This document shows, piece after piece, positions 28,999-37,299 of a stretch of DNA of 64,000 nucleotides (position 1 is its first letter; each line of letters begins with the position of its first letter). The notes beneath the pieces were generated by a model. That model made no database searches. It was given only the letters and a program-made list of their open reading frames with translations, and was not told the origin of the DNA. The stretch is from Rhizobium sp. Pop5 (lineage in GTDB: Bacteria > Pseudomonadota > Alphaproteobacteria > Rhizobiales > Rhizobiaceae), in assembly GCF_024721175.1 (NCBI RefSeq), contig NZ_CP099401.1, positions 372,001 to 436,000 of the forward strand, in the 5' to 3' direction. The position numbers were made by a program, and so were the translations under genes.

Positions 28999-30189
28999 TC
29001 AGGCGGCTTTCGCCACGTCTCCATGCGGGTCGAGGACGAATTTCGTCGCCGCTCCGTGGTCGAAGCTCTCATAGCCCTGGACGGCATCGTCGAGCGGGAT
29101 GACCTTGGCGTTGACGATATCAGCGATCGGCAGCCGGTCGTGGAGGATCGCCTGCATGAGCTGGCGATTGTATTTCAGCACCGGCGTCTGGCCGGTGTGG
29201 AAGGACTGGGCCTTGGCCCAGCCGAGGCCGAAGCGGAGCGAGAGGTTGCCGTGCTTGGCGGCATTGTCGACAGCGCCCGGATCTTCCGTCACGTAGAGGC
29301 CAGGGATACCGATCGAACCGGCGGCGCGGGTGATCTCCATCATCTGGTTGAGCACGATCGCCGGCTGTTCGCCGCCCGAATGCCCCCTCGCCTCGAAACC
29401 GACCGCGTCGATGGCACTGTCCACCTCGTTGGTGCCGACGACCTGAGCGATCATGTCGCCAAGGCGATCGCTCTGGGACAGGTCGATCGGCTCGAAGCCG
29501 ACCTTCGCCGCGTGTGCGAGACGATCCTTATTGAAATCGCCGATCATGACGACCGCAGCGCCGAGGATGCGAGCCGAAGCCGCAGCCGCAAGACCCACAG
29601 GACCGGCGCCGGCGACATAAACGGTCGATCCGACCCCGACGCCCGCGCGCACCGCGCCATGGAAGCCGGTGGGCAGGATGTCGGAGAGCATGGTTAGATC
29701 GCGGATCTTCGCCATGGCCTTGTCCCGATCCGGGATCTTCAGCAGGTTGAAATCTGCGTAAGGAATGGTGACGTAACGCGCCTGTCCGCCGATCCAGCCG
29801 CCCATGTCGACATAGCCGTAAGCGCCGCCGGCGCGGGACGGGTTTACCGTCAGGCAGACGCCGGTATCCTGGGATTTGCAGCAGCGGCAACGGCCGCAGG
29901 CGACGTTGAAGGGAACCGAGACGATATCGCCGACTTCGAGCATCTCGACGTCGATACCCTTCTCGATGATTTCGCCGGTGATTTCATGGCCGAGGATCAG
30001 ACCCGGCATCGCCGTCGTGCGGCCGCGGACCATGTGCTGGTCGGAACCGCAGATATTGGTCGATATCACCTTCAGGATGACGCCGTGCTCGATGCGGCGG
30101 CCATCAGGCGCCTCCAGCTTCGGATCGTCGATATCGCGAACCTCGACCTTGCCCGGCCGGAGATAGACGACGCCTCTATTCTTGCTCAT
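28999..30189 (-). CDS. fdhA: Glutathione-independent formaldehyde dehydrogenase
   Basis: A 396-residue zinc-dependent medium-chain dehydrogenase. The catalytic zinc site is at NICGSDQHMVRG and GLILGHEITGEI. The structural zinc lobe is CGRCRCCKSQDTGVC. The Rossmann segment is VYVAGAGPVGLAAAASARILGA. The FdhA-specific insert DAVGFEARGHSG is present. These match the Pseudomonas-type enzyme that oxidises formaldehyde with tightly bound NAD and no glutathione. GGGAGG precedes ATG at 30189; the longer frame upstream has no such site. The formaldehyde source is not apparent from neighbours; oxidation of methylated amines or betaines elsewhere is possible. Confidence 0.93.
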   Translation of the reverse strand: MSKNRGVVYLRPGKVEVRDIDDPKLEAPDGRRIEHGVILKVISTNICGSDQHMVRGRTTAMPGLILGHEITGEIIEKGIDVEMLEVGDIVSVPFNVACGRCRCCKSQDTGVCLTVNPSRAGGAYGYVDMGGWIGGQARYVTIPYADFNLLKIPDRDKAMAKIRDLTMLSDILPTGFHGAVRAGVGVGSTVYVAGAGPVGLAAAASARILGAAVVMIGDFNKDRLAHAAKVGFEPIDLSQSDRLGDMIAQVVGTNEVDSAIDAVGFEARGHSGGEQPAIVLNQMMEITRAAGSIGIPGLYVTEDPGAVDNAAKHGNLSLRFGLGWAKAQSFHTGQTPVLKYNRQLMQAILHDRLPIADIVNAKVIPLDDAVQGYESFDHGAATKFVLDPHGDVAKAA

Positions 30190-30757
30190 GGATTCCTCCC
30201 ATTTGTTTGATGCCTCGAACTGCAACCGATGCAGTCGACGGCAATCTTTTCCTCCGGTCTGCCTCCTTTGCAGGCCGGTATTCACAACGCCGCACCGGGC
30301 GACATTCGAATTTCGCAGATAGGCAGCACAGGCTGGATGGGGGAGAGAGTGACACGATAGGTTGGTCTGTCGTTCCGCTCGCCATCGTCCGCCGCAGTCC
30401 GCAGATCTGCCGCGCAAAGAGCTGTTTTCGGGCTCCAGAACCTCCTTTCGATCCATCTCGGCACCTTTCCGGATGTCTTTCCGGCGATCTCCGTCAGGAT
30501 TGAGTTGTTCTACCTCTGCGGGACGGCACCGGCGTCAGACCGGTCTCCCAATGGTTCAAGTCGCCAACTCGCGAGGCGGCGCCTAGAACATCACAAACAA
30601 ACCACGCCGGGCGGAAAACAGCGCCCGAAAAAACGACATGGGCGCAACTCAAAGACGACAGTCGGCGAAGTCGCGGCGGGTTACTGCCCGAAAGAAAGAT
30701 TTGCTTCCCGGAATAGGGCGGTTTTCCGGACCGTTTCAAAGATTTGATCGTGGGGCC
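30190..30757. other. Intergenic region upstream of fdhA
   Basis: A 568-base gap between two reverse-strand genes. Short open frames on both strands lack ribosome sites and coding character. It must hold the fdhA promoter and the 3' end of the EamA transcript, but I see no clear terminator, operator or RNA structure. Confidence 0.4.
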
Positions 30758-31663
30758 TTAGCCGTCGTACGACCGGCGGCTGCGCTTGGCATCGAGTGCC
30801 GTGTGCCAGAACACGGCGCCGAGAATGATCGCTCCGCCGAAATAGGTGGCGACGGGCGGCTGTTCGGAAAACAGCAGCCAGACCCAGAAGGGTGTCAGCA
30901 CGATTTCCATCGTGCCGATCAATGCGGCTTCCGCCGGCGGCATTCGCTTCGCCCCTGCAAGGAAGAGCACCAGCGCCAGCGAGAAATTGGTCGCGCCGAA
31001 GGCGGCAAGGACGAGCCAGTTGTGCAGATCGAGCGAGCCGACCGAACCGAAGGGCGCGAAGATGACAAGGGTCAGGAAGGCGCTGACGACAGTCGGCGGC
31101 AAGCTGGGTACGCCGGGGCTGATGCGCGGGATGATGATGACGAGCGCGAAGGACGCGGTCATGCCGAGCGCCAGGAGATCGCCCCAGCCGGTGCCGCCGC
31201 CGATCGATGAAGCGACGATGACGCCGACGCCGAAGAGGGAAACGGCGCCGGCGATCAGCGTCCGCCTGGCGACCCTCTCTCCGAGGATGAGCCAGCCGAA
31301 CAAGGCCGCGATAAAGGGCGTCGTCGCATAGATCATCGTCACATTGGCGACGGTGGTCATGTAGAGCGCCCCGATGAAGCATCCCTGACTGAACGTCTGG
31401 CACGCGATCATCGCAAGTCCTGACGGATGGAAGACGGATCGCCATTGCCGCCGCGAGATACCCCCTTCGAGGAAAAGGCAGGGGATCAGCAGAAACAGGC
31501 CTCCGAACAACGACCGCCATGCGATCGCCGTCCATACGTCGGTGGTCAGGAGCCGCGAATAAACACCGCTCGCGCTCCAGGCAAGGGTCGCGGCAATGAT
31601 GAGAAGCACACCCTTCTCGTGCTCGCTGCCTGCGAGGTCTCTGGCCGGATTTTCAATGGTCAC
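30758..31663 (-). CDS. EamA/DMT-family exporter
   Basis: A 301-residue drug/metabolite transporter with ten predicted membrane segments in two EamA repeats (first opening LLIIAATLAWSASGVYSRLL, second around LVLAAFGATNFSLALVLFLAGAKRMPPAEAALIGTMEIVLTPFWVWLLF). Such proteins export amino acids or other metabolites. The start is uncertain: GTG at 31663 fits the beginning of membrane homology, while ATG at 31753 would add 30 residues and nearly meet the divergent LysR gene. Neither has a good ribosome site. The divergent LysR gene is the likely regulator. Confidence 0.85.
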   Translation of the reverse strand: MTIENPARDLAGSEHEKGVLLIIAATLAWSASGVYSRLLTTDVWTAIAWRSLFGGLFLLIPCLFLEGGISRRQWRSVFHPSGLAMIACQTFSQGCFIGALYMTTVANVTMIYATTPFIAALFGWLILGERVARRTLIAGAVSLFGVGVIVASSIGGGTGWGDLLALGMTASFALVIIIPRISPGVPSLPPTVVSAFLTLVIFAPFGSVGSLDLHNWLVLAAFGATNFSLALVLFLAGAKRMPPAEAALIGTMEIVLTPFWVWLLFSEQPPVATYFGGAIILGAVFWHTALDAKRSRRSYDG

Positions 31664-31764
31664 GCTGATAGTCTCAAAGAAGGAAGTCGAACGCCGCCCA
31701 TTTCTGCGCCAGCAATTGACATTAGACAAACGAATAGTAGAGATAGCTCCCATCGATTTTTTCT

Positions 31765-32652
31765 ATGGCATATCTCATGCATGAGCCGATCGAGAGCGAC
31801 CTTCTGAGAACCTTTCTGGTCGTCGCCGAGACGTCGAACTTCTCAGCGGCCGCGCAGCGTATCGGGCGCACGCAATCGGCCATCAGCACCCAGATCAAGA
31901 GGCTCGAGGCGGCGATCGGCGAGCCCCTCTTCGAGCGTGGCGCCCGCGGCGTGCAACTGACACGCCAGGGCATACAGCTCGTGCCCTATGCCCGCAGGGT
32001 GATCGATCTCCTGAACGAGGCCGCCGCAACGATCCGCAGCAAGCCCCTCGACGGGCCGGTACGCATCGGAATTCCGGAGGAATACAGCCAGACGGTTCTG
32101 CCGGCAGCGCTTGCGGCTTTCGCCGTGCGCCACCCGGCAGTCGAGGTCACCGTGTCCTGCGACTACACGGCCCGCAATATTGCCGCTTTGGAGCGGGACG
32201 AGCTCGATCTTGCGGTTGTGTTTGACTGGAGCGACCAGAGAAAAGGCGAGGTTCTGTGTGTCGATCCGACCGTCTGGGTCACATCCATGGTCCACCGTCT
32301 GCACGACTTGGATCCCCTGCCCGTCGCGACCTATCGCAATTCCACCTGGGCCCGCGATTTTGCACTCCGGTCGCTGGAGCAGATCGGCCGCAGCTACCGA
32401 ATCGCCTTCATCGCCGATACCGGGTCGGGGTTGAAGAACGCCCTGACCGCCGGCCTTGCCGTCACCACGCTTTCCCGCAGCAGCATCCCGCCCGGCTGCC
32501 GGGAACTGACCGCCGAGGACGGGTTTCCGCCGGTCGACTCCTCGAAGGTCGTGCTCCGGCGCAACACCTTCCGCTCCAGCGAGGCTGTGCGGGAACTTGC
32601 CGAGATGCTTCGGGAGGCGTTCCAGCCTATGGCAGTGCCTCCGATGGCGTGA
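31765..32652 (+). CDS. LysR family transcriptional regulator
   Basis: A 295-residue LysR regulator. The winged helix-turn-helix occupies residues ~10-68 (LLRTFLVVAETSNFSAAAQRIGRTQSAISTQIKRLEAAIGEPLFERGARG); the effector domain follows (VRIGIPEEYSQTVLPAALAAFAVRHPAVEV). A second ATG four codons in (31777) is an alternative start. Divergent from the EamA exporter gene, the classic layout for a LysR-controlled exporter. The last 26 bases overlap the 3' end of the convergent cdhR-like gene. Confidence 0.91.
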   Translation: MAYLMHEPIESDLLRTFLVVAETSNFSAAAQRIGRTQSAISTQIKRLEAAIGEPLFERGARGVQLTRQGIQLVPYARRVIDLLNEAAATIRSKPLDGPVRIGIPEEYSQTVLPAALAAFAVRHPAVEVTVSCDYTARNIAALERDELDLAVVFDWSDQRKGEVLCVDPTVWVTSMVHRLHDLDPLPVATYRNSTWARDFALRSLEQIGRSYRIAFIADTGSGLKNALTAGLAVTTLSRSSIPPGCRELTAEDGFPPVDSSKVVLRRNTFRSSEAVRELAEMLREAFQPMAVPPMA

Positions 32653-33631
32653 TGCGGCGGCGCAGGCGGCGGCGCGTCTCGGATGGACTCTCGGAAAAAC
32701 TCGCCCGGTAGCTTCTCGCAAAGGCAGAAGCCGAATTGAAGCCGGTCGCCGCCGCGATGTCGGCGAAGGAGGCCGTCGTCTCGATCACCTTGCGCCGCGC
32801 CGCGTTCAGGCGCAGGGCGAGATAATGCACATGCGGCGGTGCGCCGATGCTCTGCTGGAAAAGATCCTGCAGATGCCGGGCGCTGACGCCAACCCTGCGG
32901 GCGAGCCGCGTGAGGATCAGGGGCTGCTCGATATGCTCCTCCATCAGATGCACCGCCTGCGTCACCCGGGGATCATGCATGCGAAGTCCCGCCGAGGCTG
33001 CGGAAAGCGGCTCGTCGGCATGAAAGGAAGGCTGCTCGTAACGGAACAGGCGGCTGACCTCGAGCGCCAGCGAATAACCCTGCCGCTGCCTGATGATCTC
33101 AAGCATCAGGTCCACCGTCGGAAGCGAGCCCGAGGTCGTCAGCCGCTTGGCGTCGATCACGAAGCGATCCTTGACGGCCCCCACCTCAGGATAGGCGAGC
33201 GCAAAATCCTCATAATCCTCCCAGTGGACGGTCGCCGGCAACCCGTCGAGCAAGCTCGCCTCGGCAAGCAACCACGTCCCGGATTCAATGCCGGCGATCA
33301 CCGTACGGTAGCGGGCGGCCTGCGAAAGCTGCATCTTGAGCGCTGGCGTGGCGCTACCGCGCCAATTGTAACTGGCAAGCACGAAAAGCGGCCTTTCCTC
33401 GGTCGTCGCCCGGAAGATTCCTTCGGTCGGAATGGCGATATGGCTGGTAGTCGGCACCGGCGCCCCGTCCGGCGTCAGCAGCCGCCAGCGATAGAGTTCG
33501 CTCCCGGAAATACGGTTGGCGCCGCGCAGTGGCTCGATAACCGACGCGATCAGGATCAGGTTCGTATCCGGCAGGACGAGAAGATCGATATCGAGCCGTT
33601 CGGTCGATCGCTGCAGCAAGGTCACCTCCAT
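32627..33631 (-). CDS. cdhR: GlxA-family AraC regulator, probable carnitine regulator CdhR
   Basis: A 334-residue regulator with an N-terminal DJ-1/PfpI (glutamine-amidotransferase-like) sensor, residues ~14-190, and a C-terminal AraC DNA-binding domain (~225-325: LTRLARRVGVSARHLQDLFQQSIGAPPHVHYLALRLNAARRKV). In GlxA-type proteins the amidase domain binds a quaternary amine or similar ligand. In pseudomonads the homologue CdhR, with this architecture, activates carnitine dehydrogenase genes. Here it is divergent, across 92 bases, from the dehydrocarnitine cleavage gene, so the same role is likely. The specific name rests on context. Confidence 0.85.
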   Translation of the reverse strand: MEVTLLQRSTERLDIDLLVLPDTNLILIASVIEPLRGANRISGSELYRWRLLTPDGAPVPTTSHIAIPTEGIFRATTEERPLFVLASYNWRGSATPALKMQLSQAARYRTVIAGIESGTWLLAEASLLDGLPATVHWEDYEDFALAYPEVGAVKDRFVIDAKRLTTSGSLPTVDLMLEIIRQRQGYSLALEVSRLFRYEQPSFHADEPLSAASAGLRMHDPRVTQAVHLMEEHIEQPLILTRLARRVGVSARHLQDLFQQSIGAPPHVHYLALRLNAARRKVIETTASFADIAAATGFNSASAFARSYRASFSESPSETRRRLRRRITPSEALP

Positions 33632-33723
33632 CAGTTCCGATAATGTATCAACGGCTTCTGAAAATGCAAAGCATCGCTGCCCTTACTGTCGCGTAATGGG
33701 GACAAGACGGGGAGAACAAAATC

Positions 33724-34626
33724 ATGCCTCTAGCGATGAACCGCGATGTCTTCATCACCTGCGCCGTGACCGGCGCCGGTGATACGGTCTCAAAATCCAG
33801 CCACGTGCCGATCACTCCCAAGCAGATTGCCCAATCCGCGATCGATGCGGCAAAGGCCGGCGCGGCGGTCGTTCACTGCCATGTCCGCGATCCGGAAACG
33901 GGTGCTGCCAGCCGCCGCAACGATCTCTACAGGGAAGTCACCGACCGTATCCGCTCGGCGGATGTCGATGTCGTCCTCAATCTGACTGCCGGCATGGGTG
34001 GCGACCTGATTTTCGGGAATGTCGAAAGTCCCCTTCCCCTTAACCCGAAGGGCACGGATATGGCGGGCGCCACCGAGCGTGTCAGCCATGTCGCCGAATG
34101 CCTGCCGGAGATCTGCACGCTCGACTGCGGCACGATGAACTTCAATCTCGGCGACTATGTCATGACCAATACGCCGGCCATGCTGCGGGCGATGGCGAAG
34201 AAGATGACTGATCTCGGCGTGCGGCCGGAGATCGAGGCCTTCGACACCGGCCATCTCTGGTTCGCCAAGCAGCTCGCCGAAGAAGACCTGATCGAAGACC
34301 CGGTGCTGATCCAGCTCTGCATGGGCATTCCATGGGGCGCACCCGACGATCTCAATACATTCATGGCGATGGTCAACAATGTGCCTGCGAGCTGGACCTT
34401 TTCGGCCTTCTCGATTGGCCGCAACGCCATGGCCTATCCGGCGGCGGCGGTTCTCGCCGGCGGCAACGTGCGTGTCGGCCTGGAGGACAATCTCTTCGTC
34501 GGCAAGGGCCAGCTCGCCACCAATGCGCAGCTCGTCGAAAAGGCCGTGCAGGTGGTGGAAGGCATGGGCGCGCGGATCATCGGTCCGGAAGAGGTCCGCA
34601 AGAAACTCAAACTGACGAAGCGCTGA
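33724..34626 (+). CDS. cdhC: 3-dehydrocarnitine cleavage enzyme (BKACE family)
   Basis: A 300-residue beta-keto acid cleavage enzyme. With acetyl-CoA it would split 3-dehydrocarnitine into betainyl-CoA and acetoacetate. The zinc-binding His51 and His53 (VHCHVRDPETG) are present, as are the DCGTMNF strand, EAFDTGHLWFAK and the C-terminal GGNVRVGLEDNLFVGKG. Start ATG at 33724 follows GGGGAGAA. First gene of a ten-gene forward operon; the carnitine dehydrogenase follows after 7 bases, which makes dehydrocarnitine the most likely substrate among those used by this family. Confidence 0.92.
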   Translation: MPLAMNRDVFITCAVTGAGDTVSKSSHVPITPKQIAQSAIDAAKAGAAVVHCHVRDPETGAASRRNDLYREVTDRIRSADVDVVLNLTAGMGGDLIFGNVESPLPLNPKGTDMAGATERVSHVAECLPEICTLDCGTMNFNLGDYVMTNTPAMLRAMAKKMTDLGVRPEIEAFDTGHLWFAKQLAEEDLIEDPVLIQLCMGIPWGAPDDLNTFMAMVNNVPASWTFSAFSIGRNAMAYPAAAVLAGGNVRVGLEDNLFVGKGQLATNAQLVEKAVQVVEGMGARIIGPEEVRKKLKLTKR

Positions 34627-34633
34627 GGACGGC

Positions 34634-36124
34634 ATGACAGGGATCAGCAAAGCAGCTTGTATCGGCGGCGGCGTCATCGGCGGCGGATGGATCGCCCGTT
34701 TCCTGCTCGCCGGCATCGACGTCGATGTGTTCGATCCGCATCCGGAGGCGGACCGCATCGTCGGCGAAGTGATTGCCAATGCCGAAAAAGCCTATGCCAT
34801 GCTGACCGGCGCGCCGTTGCCGCCGCGCGGCAGGCTGCGCTTCTGCAAGACATTGGAGGAGGCTGTCGCCGGCGCCGACTGGATCCAGGAAAGCGTGCCG
34901 GAGCGGCTCGAACTCAAGCGCGGGGTGCTGACCCAAATCGATGCCGCGGCACGTCCCGACGCTCTGATCGGCTCTTCCACCTCTGGCCTGCTGCCGACCG
35001 ATCTGCAGCGGGACATGAAACATCCCGAGCGCCTCTTCGTCGCTCATCCCTACAATCCCGTCTATCTCTTGCCGCTCGTCGAAATCGTTGCCGGCGACAA
35101 GACATCGGCGACGACCATCCAGGCGGCGATGGACAGACTGCCGCCGATCGGGATGAAGGGCGTCCATATCGCCAAGGAGATCGAGGCCTTCGTCGGCGAT
35201 CGGCTGCTCGAAGCGCTCTGGCGCGAGGCCCTTTGGCTGATCCATGACGATATCTGCACCGTCGAGACGCTCGATGACGTCATCCGCTACTCCTTCGGCC
35301 TGCGCTGGGCGCAGATGGGCCTGTTCCAGACTTATCGTATCGCCGGCGGCGAGGCCGGGATGCGCCATTTCCTTGCGCAATTCGGCCCATGCCTCGCCTG
35401 GCCCTGGACCAAGCTCACGGATGTCGTCGATCTCGATGATGCATTGATCGAAAAGATCGGCCGGCAATCCGACGAACAGGCGGCGGGTCTTTCGATCCGT
35501 GAGCTCGAACGTATCCGCGACGAAAATCTCGTTGGCATTCTCCAGTCCCTCAAGGGCGGCGATAGCGGCAAAGGTTGGGGCGCCGGCAAGCTCTTGAAGG
35601 ATTTCGAGCAATCGCTCTGGGCGAAGGGCGGCAGTGCGCCGGCTTCCACCGATCTTTCGAAGCCGCTAAAGCTCATCGAAACGAAGGTGAGCCCTGCCTG
35701 GGTCGACTATAACGGCCACATGACCGAACACCGCTACCTCCAGGTCTTCGGCGATACGTCGGATGCGTTGCTGCGTCTTGTCGGCGTCGACCTTGCCTAT
35801 GTCGAGGCGGGCCACAGTTACTACACGGTCGAAAGCCACATCCGCCATCTCGGCGAGGCAAAGCTTGGGCAGGCGATCCATTCGACCTGCCGGGTTCTGG
35901 CCGCCGACGACAAACGGCTGCATGTCTTCCACACCCTGTACGCTACAGCGACGGGCGAGGCGCTCGCCACCGCCGAGCACCTGCTGCTGCATGTCGACAG
36001 CAAGGCGGGCAAGGCGACACCGGCGCCGGCCGCCGTGCTCGACAAGGTCAAGTCGATCGTCGCGGCTCATTCGGAATTGCCGCTGCCGGAAGGCGCCGGC
36101 CGTCACGTCGGCCAGAGGCGATAG
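34634..36124 (+). CDS. cdhA: L-carnitine dehydrogenase fused to betainyl-CoA thioesterase
   Basis: A 496-residue bifunctional protein. Residues ~1-320 are a 3-hydroxyacyl-CoA-dehydrogenase-like NAD enzyme (CIGGGVIGGGWIARFLLAG; substrate region FVAHPYNPVYLLPLVEIVAG), the carnitine 3-dehydrogenase part. Residues ~345-480 form a hotdog thioesterase (ETKVSPAWVDYNGHMTEHRYLQVFGDTSDALL). In Pseudomonas these are separate proteins (CdhA and CdhB); the fused form of about 497 residues is known from Rhizobium carnitine dehydrogenase. It would thus catalyse both the step before and the step after CdhC, releasing free glycine betaine. Confidence 0.93.
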   Translation: MTGISKAACIGGGVIGGGWIARFLLAGIDVDVFDPHPEADRIVGEVIANAEKAYAMLTGAPLPPRGRLRFCKTLEEAVAGADWIQESVPERLELKRGVLTQIDAAARPDALIGSSTSGLLPTDLQRDMKHPERLFVAHPYNPVYLLPLVEIVAGDKTSATTIQAAMDRLPPIGMKGVHIAKEIEAFVGDRLLEALWREALWLIHDDICTVETLDDVIRYSFGLRWAQMGLFQTYRIAGGEAGMRHFLAQFGPCLAWPWTKLTDVVDLDDALIEKIGRQSDEQAAGLSIRELERIRDENLVGILQSLKGGDSGKGWGAGKLLKDFEQSLWAKGGSAPASTDLSKPLKLIETKVSPAWVDYNGHMTEHRYLQVFGDTSDALLRLVGVDLAYVEAGHSYYTVESHIRHLGEAKLGQAIHSTCRVLAADDKRLHVFHTLYATATGEALATAEHLLLHVDSKAGKATPAPAAVLDKVKSIVAAHSELPLPEGAGRHVGQRR

Positions 36125-36134
36125 GAGGAGCGAC

Positions 36135-37295
36135 ATGGATTTCGGTCTCAGCGCAGAACAGGAAATGATCGTCGACACGGTTCGCGCCTTCGTCGAAACC
36201 GAAATCTATCCGCATGAAAAAGAGGTCGAGCGCACTGGCATCGTCCCGCCGGAACTCGGGCGCGAGATCCAGCGCAAATGCATCGATCTCGGCTTCTACG
36301 CCTGCAATTTCCCGGAAGAGATCGGCGGGGCCGGTCTCGATCATCTTACCTTCACGCTGGTCGAGCGGGAGCTTGGACGTGGCTCGCTGGGCCTGACGGT
36401 TTTCTTCGGCCGGCCCTCCGGCATCCTGATGGCCTGTGAGGGCGAGCAGCGTCAGCGTTACCTCCTGCCCGCGGTGCGCGGCGAGAAGATCGACGCGCTC
36501 GCGATCACCGAGCCGGATGCCGGCTCCGACATGCGCGGTATGAAATGCGCCGCCCGCCGCGACGGCGGCGACTTCGTGCTCAACGGCACGAAACATTTCA
36601 TCTCGCATGCCGATGTCGCCGATTTCGTCATCGTCTTTGCCGCAACCGGCGAGGAAGAGACGCCGAAAGGCGTCAAGAAGAAGATTACTGCCTTCCTGGT
36701 GGATCGAGGCACACCGGGCTTCGACATCCTCAAGGGCTACGATTCCGTTTCGCACCGCGGCTACCACAACTCAACTCTCAGCTTCGAAAATTGCCGCATT
36801 CCCGAAGCCCAGGTGCTGGGCGAGGTGCATCGCGGTTTCGATATCGCCAACCAATGGCTTTACGGCACGCGGCTGACGGTTGCCGCCACCTGCGTCGGCC
36901 GGGCGCGTCGCGTCTTCGACCTGGCGCTCCCCTATGCCGCCGAGCGCAAGCAGTTTGGGAAGCCGATCGGCGCCAATCAGGGCGTTTCCTTCAAGCTTGC
37001 CGACATGATCACTGAGATCGACGCGGCCGACTGGCTGACGCTTGCCGCCGCCTGGCAGGTCGACGCCGGCCGGCCCGCAGACCGGCAGATCGCCTCTGCC
37101 AAGCTCTACGCCTCGGAAATGCTCGCCCGCGTCACGGATGAGGCGATCCAGATTTTCGGGGGCATGGGCCTGATGGACGACCTGCCGCTCGCCCGCTTCT
37201 GGCGCGATGCGCGCGTCGAGCGCATCTGGGATGGCACCTCCGAGATCCAGCGGCATATCATCAGCCGCGATCTGCTTCGGCCCTTGGGAGCGTGA
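36135..37295 (+). CDS. Acyl-CoA dehydrogenase, probably gamma-butyrobetainyl-CoA
   Basis: A 386-residue FAD-dependent acyl-CoA dehydrogenase. Signatures: ALAITEPDAGSDMRGM (flavin contact), NGTKHFISHADVADF, and QIFGGMGLMDDLPLARFWRDARVERIWDGTSEIQRHIISRDLL at the C-terminus. The base Glu is expected in the WDGTSEIQ region or at its equivalent. The frame is open far upstream within the previous gene, but ATG at 36135 with GGAGGAG starts the conserved sequence. CaiA-type dehydrogenases interconvert butyrobetainyl- and crotonobetainyl-CoA; the CaiD-like hydratase two genes on supports this. Substrate is inferred. Confidence 0.9.
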   Translation: MDFGLSAEQEMIVDTVRAFVETEIYPHEKEVERTGIVPPELGREIQRKCIDLGFYACNFPEEIGGAGLDHLTFTLVERELGRGSLGLTVFFGRPSGILMACEGEQRQRYLLPAVRGEKIDALAITEPDAGSDMRGMKCAARRDGGDFVLNGTKHFISHADVADFVIVFAATGEEETPKGVKKKITAFLVDRGTPGFDILKGYDSVSHRGYHNSTLSFENCRIPEAQVLGEVHRGFDIANQWLYGTRLTVAATCVGRARRVFDLALPYAAERKQFGKPIGANQGVSFKLADMITEIDAADWLTLAAAWQVDAGRPADRQIASAKLYASEMLARVTDEAIQIFGGMGLMDDLPLARFWRDARVERIWDGTSEIQRHIISRDLLRPLGA

Positions 37296-37299
37296 GCCG

